The position numbers and the translations under genes were made by a program. From CALAMC01 sp964459465 (GTDB taxonomy: Bacteria; Zixibacteria; MSB-5A5; GN15; PGXB01), in assembly GCA_964459465.1 (NCBI GenBank), contig CAYWLR010000011.1:1-64000 (forward strand): a stretch of 64,000 nt of DNA, written 5' to 3'. The notes beneath the pieces were generated by a model. It was not told the origin of the DNA, made no database searches, and saw only the letters and a program-made list of their open reading frames with translations. Positions 1 to 7,355 of this stretch are shown here, one piece after another (within the stretch, counting starts at the first letter, position 1; each line of letters opens with the position of its first letter).

Positions 1-2
1 TT

Positions 3-938
3 ACCGATATTCTAATCGATACCATGCAGGCATGGATTAACTACCCCAATTGCCGAGGTTATGCATTTGTTGATAATGAAAGGTTGAGTCTGGCAGTACA
101 ATGGGCATGGAATAATGGGGCTGACATTATTTCAATCAGCTGGGGTGGACCGAATCCCAGTGACAGACTGCAATTCGAATTTGAGCAGGCAATCACCTAT
201 GGCAGAGACGGCAAGGGTTGCGGGATTTTTTCTGCCGCCGGGAACACGCCATCGGACACAACATCATACCCCGCAATGTATCCGGAAGTAATGTCTGTCG
301 GTGCACTGCATCCCGACGACAGCCTCTGGTGGTACAGCTGGCGTGGGAAAGTGGACGTGGTGGCACCATCGGGAACAATGAATAGCCATTCTATCTGGAC
401 GGATGATTTACTGGGAGATGCCGGATTCAACAGCACGGCAGATGGTCCGGCCTATGATCAAGGCTGTGGCGATCCTGATAATGATGATTTTAATTGCAAA
501 TTCGGTGGGACTTCCGCGGCCCAGCCGGTGGCGGCGGGCGTGGCGGCCCTAGTTTTGGCGGCCAGACCGGACCTAACTCGAGAGCAACTATATGATGTTA
601 TCAGGAATTCAGCGGATAATAAGCTATATGATACAATCACCAGTCCGCCGGATCCTAAATACGGCTATGGCATGGTTCATCCGATGCGGGCCTTGCTGGC
701 GGTCAGTCGGGGGAATCCGGATAATAATGACGATATAAATCTTTTGGATATACTTTATATAATATCATATAAATACGATAATGGCCCGGAACCAATTCCG
801 CATCCCCTTCGTGCTGACGCCAACGGTGATGGAGAAATCAATCTAATGGATATTTTATATATAATGAGTTATTTATATGATACTCCGCCCGGGCCGCCGC
901 CACCGATTTCGTTTGACTATGGGGAGTATGAGTTTTAG
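3..938 (+). CDS. Secreted subtilisin-like serine protease with C-terminal dockerin (5' end missing)
   Basis: The frame is open from the left edge, so the signal peptide and the Asp/His part of the S8 catalytic triad lie outside the window. Visible motifs are ADIISISWG, the oxyanion-hole segment GIFSAAGNT, and the catalytic Ser in GGTSAAQPVAAG (Ser codon at 513-515). From about base 711 two EF-hand-like repeats (NLLDILYIISYKY and DANGDGEINLMDILYIMSYLY) form a type I dockerin, followed by a short Pro-rich tail. Known for the family: extracellular endopeptidase; the dockerin is a Ca-dependent module that docks to cohesins. Inference: an exported protease attached to a cell-surface or extracellular scaffold. 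It is one of five dockerin proteins in the window. The protease-dockerin call is firm; the partner is unknown. Confidence 0.93.
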   Translation, partial: TDILIDTMQAWINYPNCRGYAFVDNERLSLAVQWAWNNGADIISISWGGPNPSDRLQFEFEQAITYGRDGKGCGIFSAAGNTPSDTTSYPAMYPEVMSVGALHPDDSLWWYSWRGKVDVVAPSGTMNSHSIWTDDLLGDAGFNSTADGPAYDQGCGDPDNDDFNCKFGGTSAAQPVAAGVAALVLAARPDLTREQLYDVIRNSADNKLYDTITSPPDPKYGYGMVHPMRALLAVSRGNPDNNDDINLLDILYIISYKYDNGPEPIPHPLRADANGDGEINLMDILYIMSYLYDTPPGPPPPISFDYGEYEF

Positions 939-1079
939 TGAAGAAAACCTGCAGTAAAATCAGCCGGCAGTTGCGGTCGCCTGCCGGTTGCACAGTATTG
1001 AATATTATTGGGGATATGACGGTATAGATATTGCCCCCTATTCGGAGACAATGTGGCGGCATTTTAAAAGGAGGATGTT

Positions 1080-1334
1080 ATGGAATTTGTTTTGGGGCTA
1101 TTATGCGCTCTTTCACTATTAGCCGGGCTGGTGCTGGGAATATCATGCAACTGGCATCGCCTTCCGGGAGCGCCGACGATCCCGTCACTCAATCCAGTCC
1201 ACTGGTTCAGACCGTGGAGTATCAAGGATGAATTGACGCCGAAGGGCCTGAAACTTTATTTGGCCAGCTATATCTGTATTATGATCGGTCTGGCTTTATA
1301 TGCCATTACATATGGCATCGGGCCATTGATTTAG
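1080..1334 (+). CDS. Small two-TM membrane protein, paralog 1
   Basis: 84 residues. A strong ribosome binding site (AAAAGGAGG, about 1066-1074) sets the start. A hydrophobic helix (about residues 3-21), a polar loop with SLNPVHWFRPWSIKD, and a second helix (about 60-80) predict two membrane segments. Loop signature and topology recur in the next gene (1388) and in the gene at 2930, which suggests a local paralog family. I recognise no named family. All are on the same strand and probably co-transcribed. Function unknown. Confidence 0.75.
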   Translation: MEFVLGLLCALSLLAGLVLGISCNWHRLPGAPTIPSLNPVHWFRPWSIKDELTPKGLKLYLASYICIMIGLALYAITYGIGPLI

Positions 1335-1387
1335 CGGCCGTTGCAAACATGATGAATCGGGCGGATGCGGCATAATAGGAGGGGAAA

Positions 1388-1627
1388 ATGCCTTATGTCG
1401 TTAGTGCGTTAAGTCTGTTATGCGTTTTCTGCGGGATAGTCTTTATAATTATCGGTTGTACCCAGCATAATCCGGAAAGGACGTTGTTCAGTTTTAAAAA
1501 CCCGTTGAACCCATTCAAAATGCGGCCGTGGTTTAAAAATGACTGGGGATACCGGCTCGGCATTTCAGGGGGGTTCCTGCTGGCATTGGGCGGGATTTTC
1601 GGTTTGATTCGGCAGGCTTTGACATAA
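1388..1627 (+). CDS. Small two-TM membrane protein, paralog 2
   Basis: 79 residues, preceded by a clear AGGAGGGG ribosome binding site. An N-terminal hydrophobic helix (about residues 5-24), a central loop FKNPLNPFKMRPWFKND, and a C-terminal helix (about 55-75) give the same plan as the genes at 1080 and 2930: helix, Asn-Pro loop with basic and aromatic residues then Lys-Asp/Asn, helix. No enzyme motif and no name that I know. Probably inner membrane; function unknown. Confidence 0.75.
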   Translation: MPYVVSALSLLCVFCGIVFIIIGCTQHNPERTLFSFKNPLNPFKMRPWFKNDWGYRLGISGGFLLALGGIFGLIRQALT

Positions 1628-1719
1628 TAGCAGCATAAGGCCAGGCATAATTGGCGGCATTATTATCCGGGGGGCGGGACAGGCGCCCCCTCGGATATGA
1701 CGGGATATCCGTATGCACT

Positions 1720-2535
1720 ATGCGAACAAGCCTACTTAAAACGACCTATCAGCGCAATTTGCTGATGGGACAGGGCGCGTCGCTTTTAATTGCGGCCATT
1801 GCGATAATGCTGATATTATTATTGCAGGAATCCTATGTCGTAATCGACCTGCAGGAAAACAGATATCTGGAATCTTTTCCGTTGCCTCCGGATGGCGTAT
1901 CGGATAATAACGACATCGGCCCGATTAATGCCGCTTTGTTGGCAGGTGTCCGTCCCCGCGCCACCGGCAACAATACAGCTGGCACGGGATATAATCATAA
2001 CCTCTCCCCCGGTTTTGGCTATGCCGGAATAAATCGGGGTAACTTTTTGATTTCCGGCGATTATTACGGGGATGCCGGCGGAGATTTATATCCGTCGTTT
2101 GTAACCGGGGATACTTCGGACGCCTGGCCGATAACGCAGGCCGGCGCGTTTATTCCCGAGTATTCATTTAAAGGCATTTTAACCAATCGATCGGTTACGG
2201 GAAATGAAGAAAACCGTCCGTTAATGATCAACTTTGTCAAACCGCGTTATCCGGGTGGTCTTCGTTACAAATGTGATGCCATAGTAAAACTGGGTTTTTA
2301 TGTTACTCATAAGGGGTTTATCAGCAAGATCGATATCCTTATCGAAGAACCTGCCGGTTTTGGATTTGCCCTGGCGGTTAAAGAAGCCTTAAGAGACAGC
2401 TGGATTAGACCGGCTGTAATAAATGGGCAAAAGGCCGGAGGTTACTATATTCTGACCTATGAATTTTGCGAGAAGTGTCCCGAAAAGCCGGTGGTTGTCG
2501 AATCCGAGGGCAATGTGGTTGTAACGGTAAAGTGA
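1720..2535 (+). CDS. TonB-like periplasmic protein with single N-terminal TM
   Basis: 271 residues from the chosen ATG; the frame is open further upstream, but this start puts one membrane helix (about residues 20-37) right after a short basic N-terminus. No good ribosome binding site is visible. The C-terminal 90 residues fit a TonB C-terminal domain: VKPRYP opening, the DAIVKLGFYVTHKGFISKIDI strand pair, then a helix and ending strand (SWIRPAVINGQKAGGYYILTYEF). The middle is Gly/Asn-rich, not the Pro-rich spacer of classical TonB. Family knowledge: such proteins transduce inner-membrane energy to outer-membrane receptors. No ExbB/ExbD is adjacent, so the role is inferred only. It sits among small membrane protein genes. 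Confidence 0.75.
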   Translation: MRTSLLKTTYQRNLLMGQGASLLIAAIAIMLILLLQESYVVIDLQENRYLESFPLPPDGVSDNNDIGPINAALLAGVRPRATGNNTAGTGYNHNLSPGFGYAGINRGNFLISGDYYGDAGGDLYPSFVTGDTSDAWPITQAGAFIPEYSFKGILTNRSVTGNEENRPLMINFVKPRYPGGLRYKCDAIVKLGFYVTHKGFISKIDILIEEPAGFGFALAVKEALRDSWIRPAVINGQKAGGYYILTYEFCEKCPEKPVVVESEGNVVVTVK

Positions 2536-2579
2536 AAAGGCATTATGCTAACTAATCAATGGAGTTCGCGAAGGAAGAT

Positions 2580-2786
2580 ATGAAAAGTTTTCTGAATGGG
2601 CTGTCATTGCTCGGCATTGTAATAATGCTGATTCTGTTTTTCCTTTTGAAGGAAGGTGCGGAATATCTTCTGGAATCGGGAAATGCCGACGTGCTGGTAA
2701 TCGTCGCCAGCATGTTCATCGCGGCAATTGTTACATTGGCTATAATGACGGCCATTAAAAACCGGAAGAAAGAAAAGCCGGAGTAA
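2580..2786 (+). CDS. Small membrane protein, two predicted TM segments
   Basis: 68 residues from the ATG at 2580, chosen because AAGGAAG lies just upstream; an in-frame ATG at 2559 lacks such a site. Two hydrophobic stretches (about residues 6-24 and 40-58) and a basic tail (KNRKKEKPE) suggest both ends in the cytoplasm. It does not share the Asn-Pro loop of its neighbours. A palindromic repeat begins directly after the stop codon. No family recognised. Confidence 0.65.
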   Translation: MKSFLNGLSLLGIVIMLILFFLLKEGAEYLLESGNADVLVIVASMFIAAIVTLAIMTAIKNRKKEKPE

Positions 2787-2876
2787 CTGGATCCCGGGTC
2801 AAAGCCCGGGATGACAAGAAAAATAGGATGTCGGGTTTCTCGTCCCGGCTTCGTCGGGACTTGAAACTTGATCTAC
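2787..2876 (+). repeat. Dispersed palindromic intergenic repeat, copy 1
   Basis: Starts right after the upstream stop codon with an 8-bp perfect hairpin (ATCCCGGG / CCCGGGAT around a TCAAAG loop), then an A-rich spacer and a second part (TGTCGGGTTTCTC followed by GTCCCG...CGGGAC). The first 42 bases are almost identical to the copy at 3338. The second part is also related to elements near 54.1, 54.5 and 58.9 kb. Looks like a REP-like element. Confidence 0.8.
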
Positions 2877-2929
2877 TTTATGCTATATTTAAAACAATGC
2901 AAGTTTCTATTAACAGAGGGTGAAAGACT

Positions 2930-3184
2930 ATGACGTTTCTGGCAATCATGAGTATGGTGCATATTGCGCTGTGGCTGGCGGCGTTCGTGCTGTGGATAAT
3001 GTCAACGTATCACCGGGATTACAAAGTCGAGTATGCCGAGCAATCGCTGGCATTCCTACTAAATCCGTACAAACGGCGGAAGATGTTCAAAGACAATATC
3101 GGATTTATTTACCATTCGCTGGCCTGGACGTTTTTTTTGATCGGCTGTATCAGCAGTATTATTTGCGGGTTCTGGCGGTATTAG
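2930..3184 (+). CDS. Small two-TM membrane protein, paralog 3
   Basis: 84 residues; an AGAGGGTG ribosome binding site precedes the ATG. An N-terminal helix (about residues 3-23), a basic loop with LNPYKRRKMFKDN, and a C-terminal helix (about 60-80) match the layout of the proteins at 1080 and 1388. The conserved points are Asn-Pro at the loop start and a bulky hydrophobic residue then Lys-Asp/Asn before helix 2. It is separated from the others by a palindromic repeat. No known function. Confidence 0.7.
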   Translation: MTFLAIMSMVHIALWLAAFVLWIMSTYHRDYKVEYAEQSLAFLLNPYKRRKMFKDNIGFIYHSLAWTFFLIGCISSIICGFWRY

Positions 3185-3337
3185 TATAGACAACATATTT
3201 CAATCAAGGCGTGTTACAACCGGAATGGCGGTCCCGATAGGTCGGGGTCGAACACAACGTAAGGGATGGGCAAAACAGAGGTTCGACCGGCACAACGTCA
3301 GCAAAGGGTATTGGGCACCGTCATAAGAAAACCAAGA

Positions 3338-3431
3338 ACTGGATCCCGGGTCAAAGCCCGGGATGACAAGAAAAATAAAATGTCGGGGTTCTTTCCCGAC
3401 TTCGCCGGGATTCCGGAAGGCGACCTACTTT
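3338..3431 (+). repeat. Dispersed palindromic intergenic repeat, copy 2
   Basis: Near-identical to copy 1 over CTGGATCCCGGGTCAAAG and the following A-rich spacer, then diverged: GTCGGGGTTCTTTCCCGAC forms a second hairpin and the end reads GGCGACCTAC. It runs into the last few bases of the convergent gene at 3425. Confidence 0.8.
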
Positions 3432-3586
3432 TTTTTCTCTTTTTCTCTGCCCGCCTCCCGAAGGGCTTTGCGCAACAAGAATTCGATCTGTCCGTTCAGC
3501 GAGCGTAGTTCATCATCGGCCCAGCGCTGAAGTAGTTTCAACAACTCCGGGTCCATTCGCAACAGGAATGACTTTTTCTCGCTCAC
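3425..3586 (-). CDS. Small Arc/HicB-like ribbon-helix-helix protein
   Basis: 53 residues from a GTG three bases after the stop of the SPFH gene; a longer start at 3643 inside that gene is possible but the extra residues look non-native. The core KKSFLLRMDPELLKLLQRWA, then DELRSLNGQIEFLLRKAL, matches the short strand-helix-helix pattern of Arc-like DNA-binding proteins, ending in a Lys/Glu-rich tail. Such a gene is, from memory, a common companion of band 7 genes. Inference: an autoregulator or accessory protein of the SPFH gene. The start is uncertain. Confidence 0.7.
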   Translation of the reverse strand: MSEKKSFLLRMDPELLKLLQRWADDELRSLNGQIEFLLRKALREAGREKEKKK

Positions 3587-3588
3587 GG

Positions 3589-4446
3589 CTATTGGTACAA
3601 CGTGCCCGTGTTTATTACCGGCTGGGTCGAAGTTTCCCCGCACAGGACAACCAGCAGGTTGGAAACCATGGCGGCCTTACGCTCGTGATCCAGTTCGATA
3701 ATTTTCTTTGCCGAAAGTTGTTCCAGCGCCATTTCGACCATACCAACGGCGCCCTCGACTATCAACTGACGGGCGGCGACGATGGCCCCGGCCTGCTGAC
3801 GGCGCAACATGGCCTCGGCGATTTCCGGCGAATAGGCCAGGTGGCTGATGCGCGCTTCGAGCACCTCTACCCCGGCCTGATTCAGGCGTTCCTGAATTTC
3901 GGCTTTGAGTTGATCGGATATGGCCAGCGTGTTACCGCGCAGTGACAGACGGCCATCGACGTGAGTGTCGTAGGGGTGCTGGGTGGCCAGATTACGGACG
4001 GCCGACTCGCTCTGGATTTTGACGAATTCCTCGTAGTTATCCACCTGGAAACAGGCTTCGGCGGTTTCGACCACTTTCCAGACGACAATCGAGGCGATTT
4101 CGATCGGGTTGCCGTCGATATCGTTGACCTTCATGCGCCCCGTTTCGAAATTACGCACGCGAAGCGAAATGCGCTTTTTGCTGTAAAAGGGATTGGCCCA
4201 GCGCAGTCCCTCCTGCTTGCAGGTCCCGACGTATTTACCGAACAACTGCATAACGCGGGCTTCGTTGGGATTGATGAAAAACAGCCCGCACAGCAGGAAG
4301 AAATTGATCGGTATCCAGAGGGCCGCCAGGATTTTAATGAACGGCACAAGAAAAATCAGGGCCAAAACGCCGACGACAAAAGTGAACAGCAGGATGAACA
4401 GCATGGCCCACCCCGACGCGACTTTTCTTTCTTTTTCTTTGATCAT
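3589..4446 (-). CDS. SPFH/band 7 (prohibitin-type) membrane protein
   Basis: 285 residues from the ATG at 4446, which has AAGGAG at good spacing; the upstream GTG at 4455 overlaps that site. Two close hydrophobic segments (about residues 12-30 and 34-52) precede the SPFH core: NPNEARVMQLFGKYVGT, the LRWANPFYSKK loop, then a mixed helix/strand domain with SAVRNLATQHPYD and the AYSPEIAEAMLRRQQA helix. Family role: oligomeric membrane scaffolds that organise protein complexes and proteases in membrane microdomains. It is translated just before the ribbon-helix-helix gene. No NfeD or FtsH-type partner is visible here. The family call is firm, the specific role unknown. Confidence 0.93.
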   Translation of the reverse strand: MIKEKERKVASGWAMLFILLFTFVVGVLALIFLVPFIKILAALWIPINFFLLCGLFFINPNEARVMQLFGKYVGTCKQEGLRWANPFYSKKRISLRVRNFETGRMKVNDIDGNPIEIASIVVWKVVETAEACFQVDNYEEFVKIQSESAVRNLATQHPYDTHVDGRLSLRGNTLAISDQLKAEIQERLNQAGVEVLEARISHLAYSPEIAEAMLRRQQAGAIVAARQLIVEGAVGMVEMALEQLSAKKIIELDHERKAAMVSNLLVVLCGETSTQPVINTGTLYQ

Positions 4447-4635
4447 TTCAGTCACTCCTTATGATATCATTTTGATATATATTTAATATCATATACGAGA
4501 ATTTGTCAAGCATTGTTTCGCACGTTTTGGCATTGGTCATAAAATTTTTGACAAGAAAGAGGGAAAGCACATATCTTTCAAAGAGTTAATTCGTCGGATT
4601 CGGCATTGTCTTTCCGGCTATAATGGGACACCGGG

Positions 4636-4670
4636 AAAACAAAAAGGCCCGCCCGGAAGGCGGGCGGGCC
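4636..4670 (-). terminator. Rho-independent terminator of the 4699-6891 gene
   Basis: On the minus strand a 9-bp GC stem (GGCCCGCCC / GGGCGGGCC, 4646-4670) is followed by TTTTTGTTTT. It lies about 30 bases beyond the stop codon of the secreted dockerin gene. Confidence 0.88.
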
Positions 4671-4698
4671 GGTTTCAGGGTTATAGACTCTTCGGCCG

Positions 4699-6891
4699 TT
4701 ATTTCCTAAGCGGCAGACCGCAGGAGTTTACCCAGTCATCGCAGGAGCACGGGGCGTCTCCCGGAGGCGTATTGTATTTGTAGGCTATCAGATATAGAAT
4801 ATCAATCAGGTTAACGACGCAATCGCAGTTGGGGTCACCGGAGCAGATGGCATACGGCACCGGGGCCGGTCCCGGAGGCGAGCCATAGACATAGTCAATT
4901 ATATACAATATGTCGAGCAGGTTGAAGACGGTATCATTATTGGCATCGCCGGGAACGCAGTCGCATTCGCTTTCGCCGGTGACGACAAAGGCCAGGTCAA
5001 GCGAGCGGGTGAAGTCCGGCGGGTAGTAGAGTTCGATCCATTCGACAGGCATCATTTCGGTGCTCCAGACGGCATCATCGTTAAAATGATCGAGTGATGA
5101 TTTCCAGCCCCAGTAAGATTCGGTGGTGCCGGAAACGAAGGCCGAAATGGCCAGCCAGTATATTTCGCCCCGGACCTGAAGGAAAGGCATTATTTCCGGC
5201 GGGAGAAAGATATTGTACTGAAAATAGCGAACATGGTTGCCGGGCAGGACCAGTTGCTGCATGGGGTCATACCACCCCTGCATGGACGGTTCCATTTCGA
5301 CAACCAAAACCTGTTCAAAAGGCACAATCATCTCCCAGACCAATTCTCCGGGACGACTGTATGGAATCTGCGGCGGGGCGGCCGGGATATCGGTATATAT
5401 CCGGATCAGAAAGGCACCGATATTTCCGACGATATCATTTTGCCACGAACCCCAGAAATGAAAATCGGTGATCGGTCCGGTGCTGGAGCACTGCCAGTCA
5501 TCGGCCAGAATCATCGGCATCGTGGCGTTGACATCCCAGCCGAGCGGGTCGGGCAGTTGCGGGTAGTGCATTTTATGCGGGTCGCCGGGTTGCCACGGCT
5601 TTTGTTCGCAGGCGTCGTCGAGGCCATTGCCGTTATTGTCGCCGAGGCAAATCATGGACGTGGTCGAAACGGTGCCACCCATATCGTCACAGCAGAGCGG
5701 GTCGACCATAAGACATCCGCCGGTGCCGTCGTTCAGGCAGCAGGCCTGCGGTTGAGTACAGACGGTTCCCGGTCCCTGCGGGGAAGCCCCCGGGCTGTAC
5801 GCCATGCAGCACAGCGGGTCAAGATTCAGGCAGTTGCCGTCGGGCAGACAACAGGCTTCGGGAGCGGTACAGACGGTTCCCTGTCCAAGAGGGACACCGC
5901 CCAGCGCCGCGCAACACAGCGGATCCATATTCAGGCAGGTACCGTCGGGCATACAGCAGGCCTCCCACTGGGTGCAGACGGTTCCCGGTCCCTGGGGCAT
6001 GCCGCCCATTTCATTGACGCAACAAAGGGCGTCGGCGTTAAGGCAGGTGCCGTCGGGCAAACAGCAGGCCTCCATGCCTCCGCAAACGGTACCGTCACCC
6101 TGATAAGAGCCGGCGTATTGATTTATGCATGTGAGCTGGTCGGTAACAATGCACATTTCGCCGGGACCGCCGGTCGGGCTGTAGCAACAGGCGCCCGTCG
6201 GTTGGGCGCGACCGGTAATCACGAAGGCGAGGTTCAGGGACTGCATGAAATCGGGCGGTTCATACATTTCGATCCATTCGGCGCCGGTTTCGAAAGTCCA
6301 GCAGGCGTCATCGTTCCAGCGTTCCAGAGTCGTTTTCCACCCCCAGGCGGCATCTATAATTGGGATTTCCGCTTTGATGGCCAGCCAGTATATGGTTCCC
6401 TGCGCCTGTATAAACCAAAGGCTTTGGGGCAGGAAAATGTTGTACTGGAACCATTCGACATGATTTTCGGGGATGAATATCTGCTCCATGGGCGAATACC
6501 ATCCCTGCGGGGACAATGGCATCGGCTGGATTACGACCTGTTCAATGGGGATAAACTGTTCCCAGAGCGGCTGTCCGGGCCGGCTATAGGGGATTTGCGG
6601 CGGGGCGGCGGGAATATCGGAAAGGATCATCAAATGAAATCCCATAATCGGGCCGACCACGTTGTCGCGCCAGGAACCCCAGAAGTGAATGTCGGAGACC
6701 GGGCCGGTTTCGCTGCACATCCAGTCATCGGCGATGAAAATTTGTGTGGCGTTGACATCCCACCCGAAAGGATTGGGATGTTGGGGGAAGTGCATTTTGT
6801 GGCCGTCGGCATCGACCCAGTCGGCGGCGACCGGGATCGATAGCAGCCACAATGCCGCAAGGGCGATTAAAAAAAGGCGTGCTCGTGACAT
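4699..6891 (-). CDS. Secreted protein: two copies of a WxxxDGHKMHFPQ-type domain, Cys-rich repeats, dockerin
   Basis: 730 residues; GGGAGG sits upstream of the ATG. Signal peptide 1-23. Two homologous domains (about 24-230 and 435-640) each begin HKMH(F/Y)PQ..P.P.GWDVNAT and contain FxFWGSW, IPYSRPG and an ending ...SLxLAFVxTG; I believe this is the family labelled DUF7901, but that is from memory. Between them lie five Cys-rich units of about 35 residues (ACCLPDGTCLN...LCC...GTVC). The end is a type I dockerin (PGDANNDTVFNLLDILYIID and a second Ca loop). Inference: an extracellular multi-domain protein, possibly disulphide-rich and scaffold-attached. It has a promoter about 355 bases upstream and its own terminator. 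Catalytic function unknown. Confidence 0.88.
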   Translation of the reverse strand: MSRARLFLIALAALWLLSIPVAADWVDADGHKMHFPQHPNPFGWDVNATQIFIADDWMCSETGPVSDIHFWGSWRDNVVGPIMGFHLMILSDIPAAPPQIPYSRPGQPLWEQFIPIEQVVIQPMPLSPQGWYSPMEQIFIPENHVEWFQYNIFLPQSLWFIQAQGTIYWLAIKAEIPIIDAAWGWKTTLERWNDDACWTFETGAEWIEMYEPPDFMQSLNLAFVITGRAQPTGACCYSPTGGPGEMCIVTDQLTCINQYAGSYQGDGTVCGGMEACCLPDGTCLNADALCCVNEMGGMPQGPGTVCTQWEACCMPDGTCLNMDPLCCAALGGVPLGQGTVCTAPEACCLPDGNCLNLDPLCCMAYSPGASPQGPGTVCTQPQACCLNDGTGGCLMVDPLCCDDMGGTVSTTSMICLGDNNGNGLDDACEQKPWQPGDPHKMHYPQLPDPLGWDVNATMPMILADDWQCSSTGPITDFHFWGSWQNDIVGNIGAFLIRIYTDIPAAPPQIPYSRPGELVWEMIVPFEQVLVVEMEPSMQGWYDPMQQLVLPGNHVRYFQYNIFLPPEIMPFLQVRGEIYWLAISAFVSGTTESYWGWKSSLDHFNDDAVWSTEMMPVEWIELYYPPDFTRSLDLAFVVTGESECDCVPGDANNDTVFNLLDILYIIDYVYGSPPGPAPVPYAICSGDPNCDCVVNLIDILYLIAYKYNTPPGDAPCSCDDWVNSCGLPLRK

Positions 6892-7245
6892 TAAGACCTC
6901 CCATAGATTTTTAAAGGTTCGACAAAGGCAGTTCGAATGCGGTTTTATTTACAGGCGTTTATTTTACAAAGCGATTCGGGGAAAAGATTATTCAGGATAC
7001 TGTTTCCGGTTCAAGCGCCGAATTAGCCGCACAGATTTCGACTTCATCATGCTTGTGCGAATCCGTTCGCGCCGTAACGCCCTGACCGGAAGAAAATATA
7101 ATCGGCAGTATCGACAGGTCCCCGAATCGCGTTTCTTATGTCAATAATTGACACACCTCCAACATCATGGGCGCCAAAAGTCTGCATTTTTTAAGAGCAA
7201 AACACGCTGAAGAGTTTAATCGGGAAGTCTATCCGCTGTATATAT
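6892..7245 (-). other. Long 5' leader / intergenic region of the 6891 gene
   Basis: No convincing gene on either strand. It lies between a good promoter (7246-7273) and the start at 6891, so it is probably transcribed as a leader of about 350 nt. I see no riboswitch that I can name. Confidence 0.5.
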
Positions 7246-7273
7246 AATATATGCCGGTGTTCATGGGGGTCAA
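7246..7273 (-). promoter_or_regulatory. Sigma70-type promoter for the 4699-6891 gene
   Basis: On the minus strand TTGACC (7273-7268), a 16-base spacer, then TATATT (7251-7246). Same hexamers and spacing as the promoter at 11082-11109 upstream of the sister dockerin gene. Confidence 0.7.
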
Positions 7274-7308
7274 GAAATAAATTTCCGGCGCCGGTCGACA
7301 ATCACGGA

Positions 7309-7328
7309 GGCCCACCATAAGGCGGGCC
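7309..7328 (-). terminator. Possible terminator after the 7356-10745 gene
   Basis: On the minus strand GGCCCGCC-TTAT-GGTGGGCC can form an 8-bp stem with one G-U pair, about 28 bases past the stop codon. No U tract follows, so it may be only a hairpin. Confidence 0.45.
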
Positions 7329-7355
7329 CCCGCATGAAGTTACAGACTCAAGCGT

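Noticed and set aside
5233..6843. 536-codon plus-strand frame opposite the Cys-rich dockerin gene
   Set aside because: An antisense open frame caused by GC-rich codons; the minus-strand protein has repeated homologous domains.
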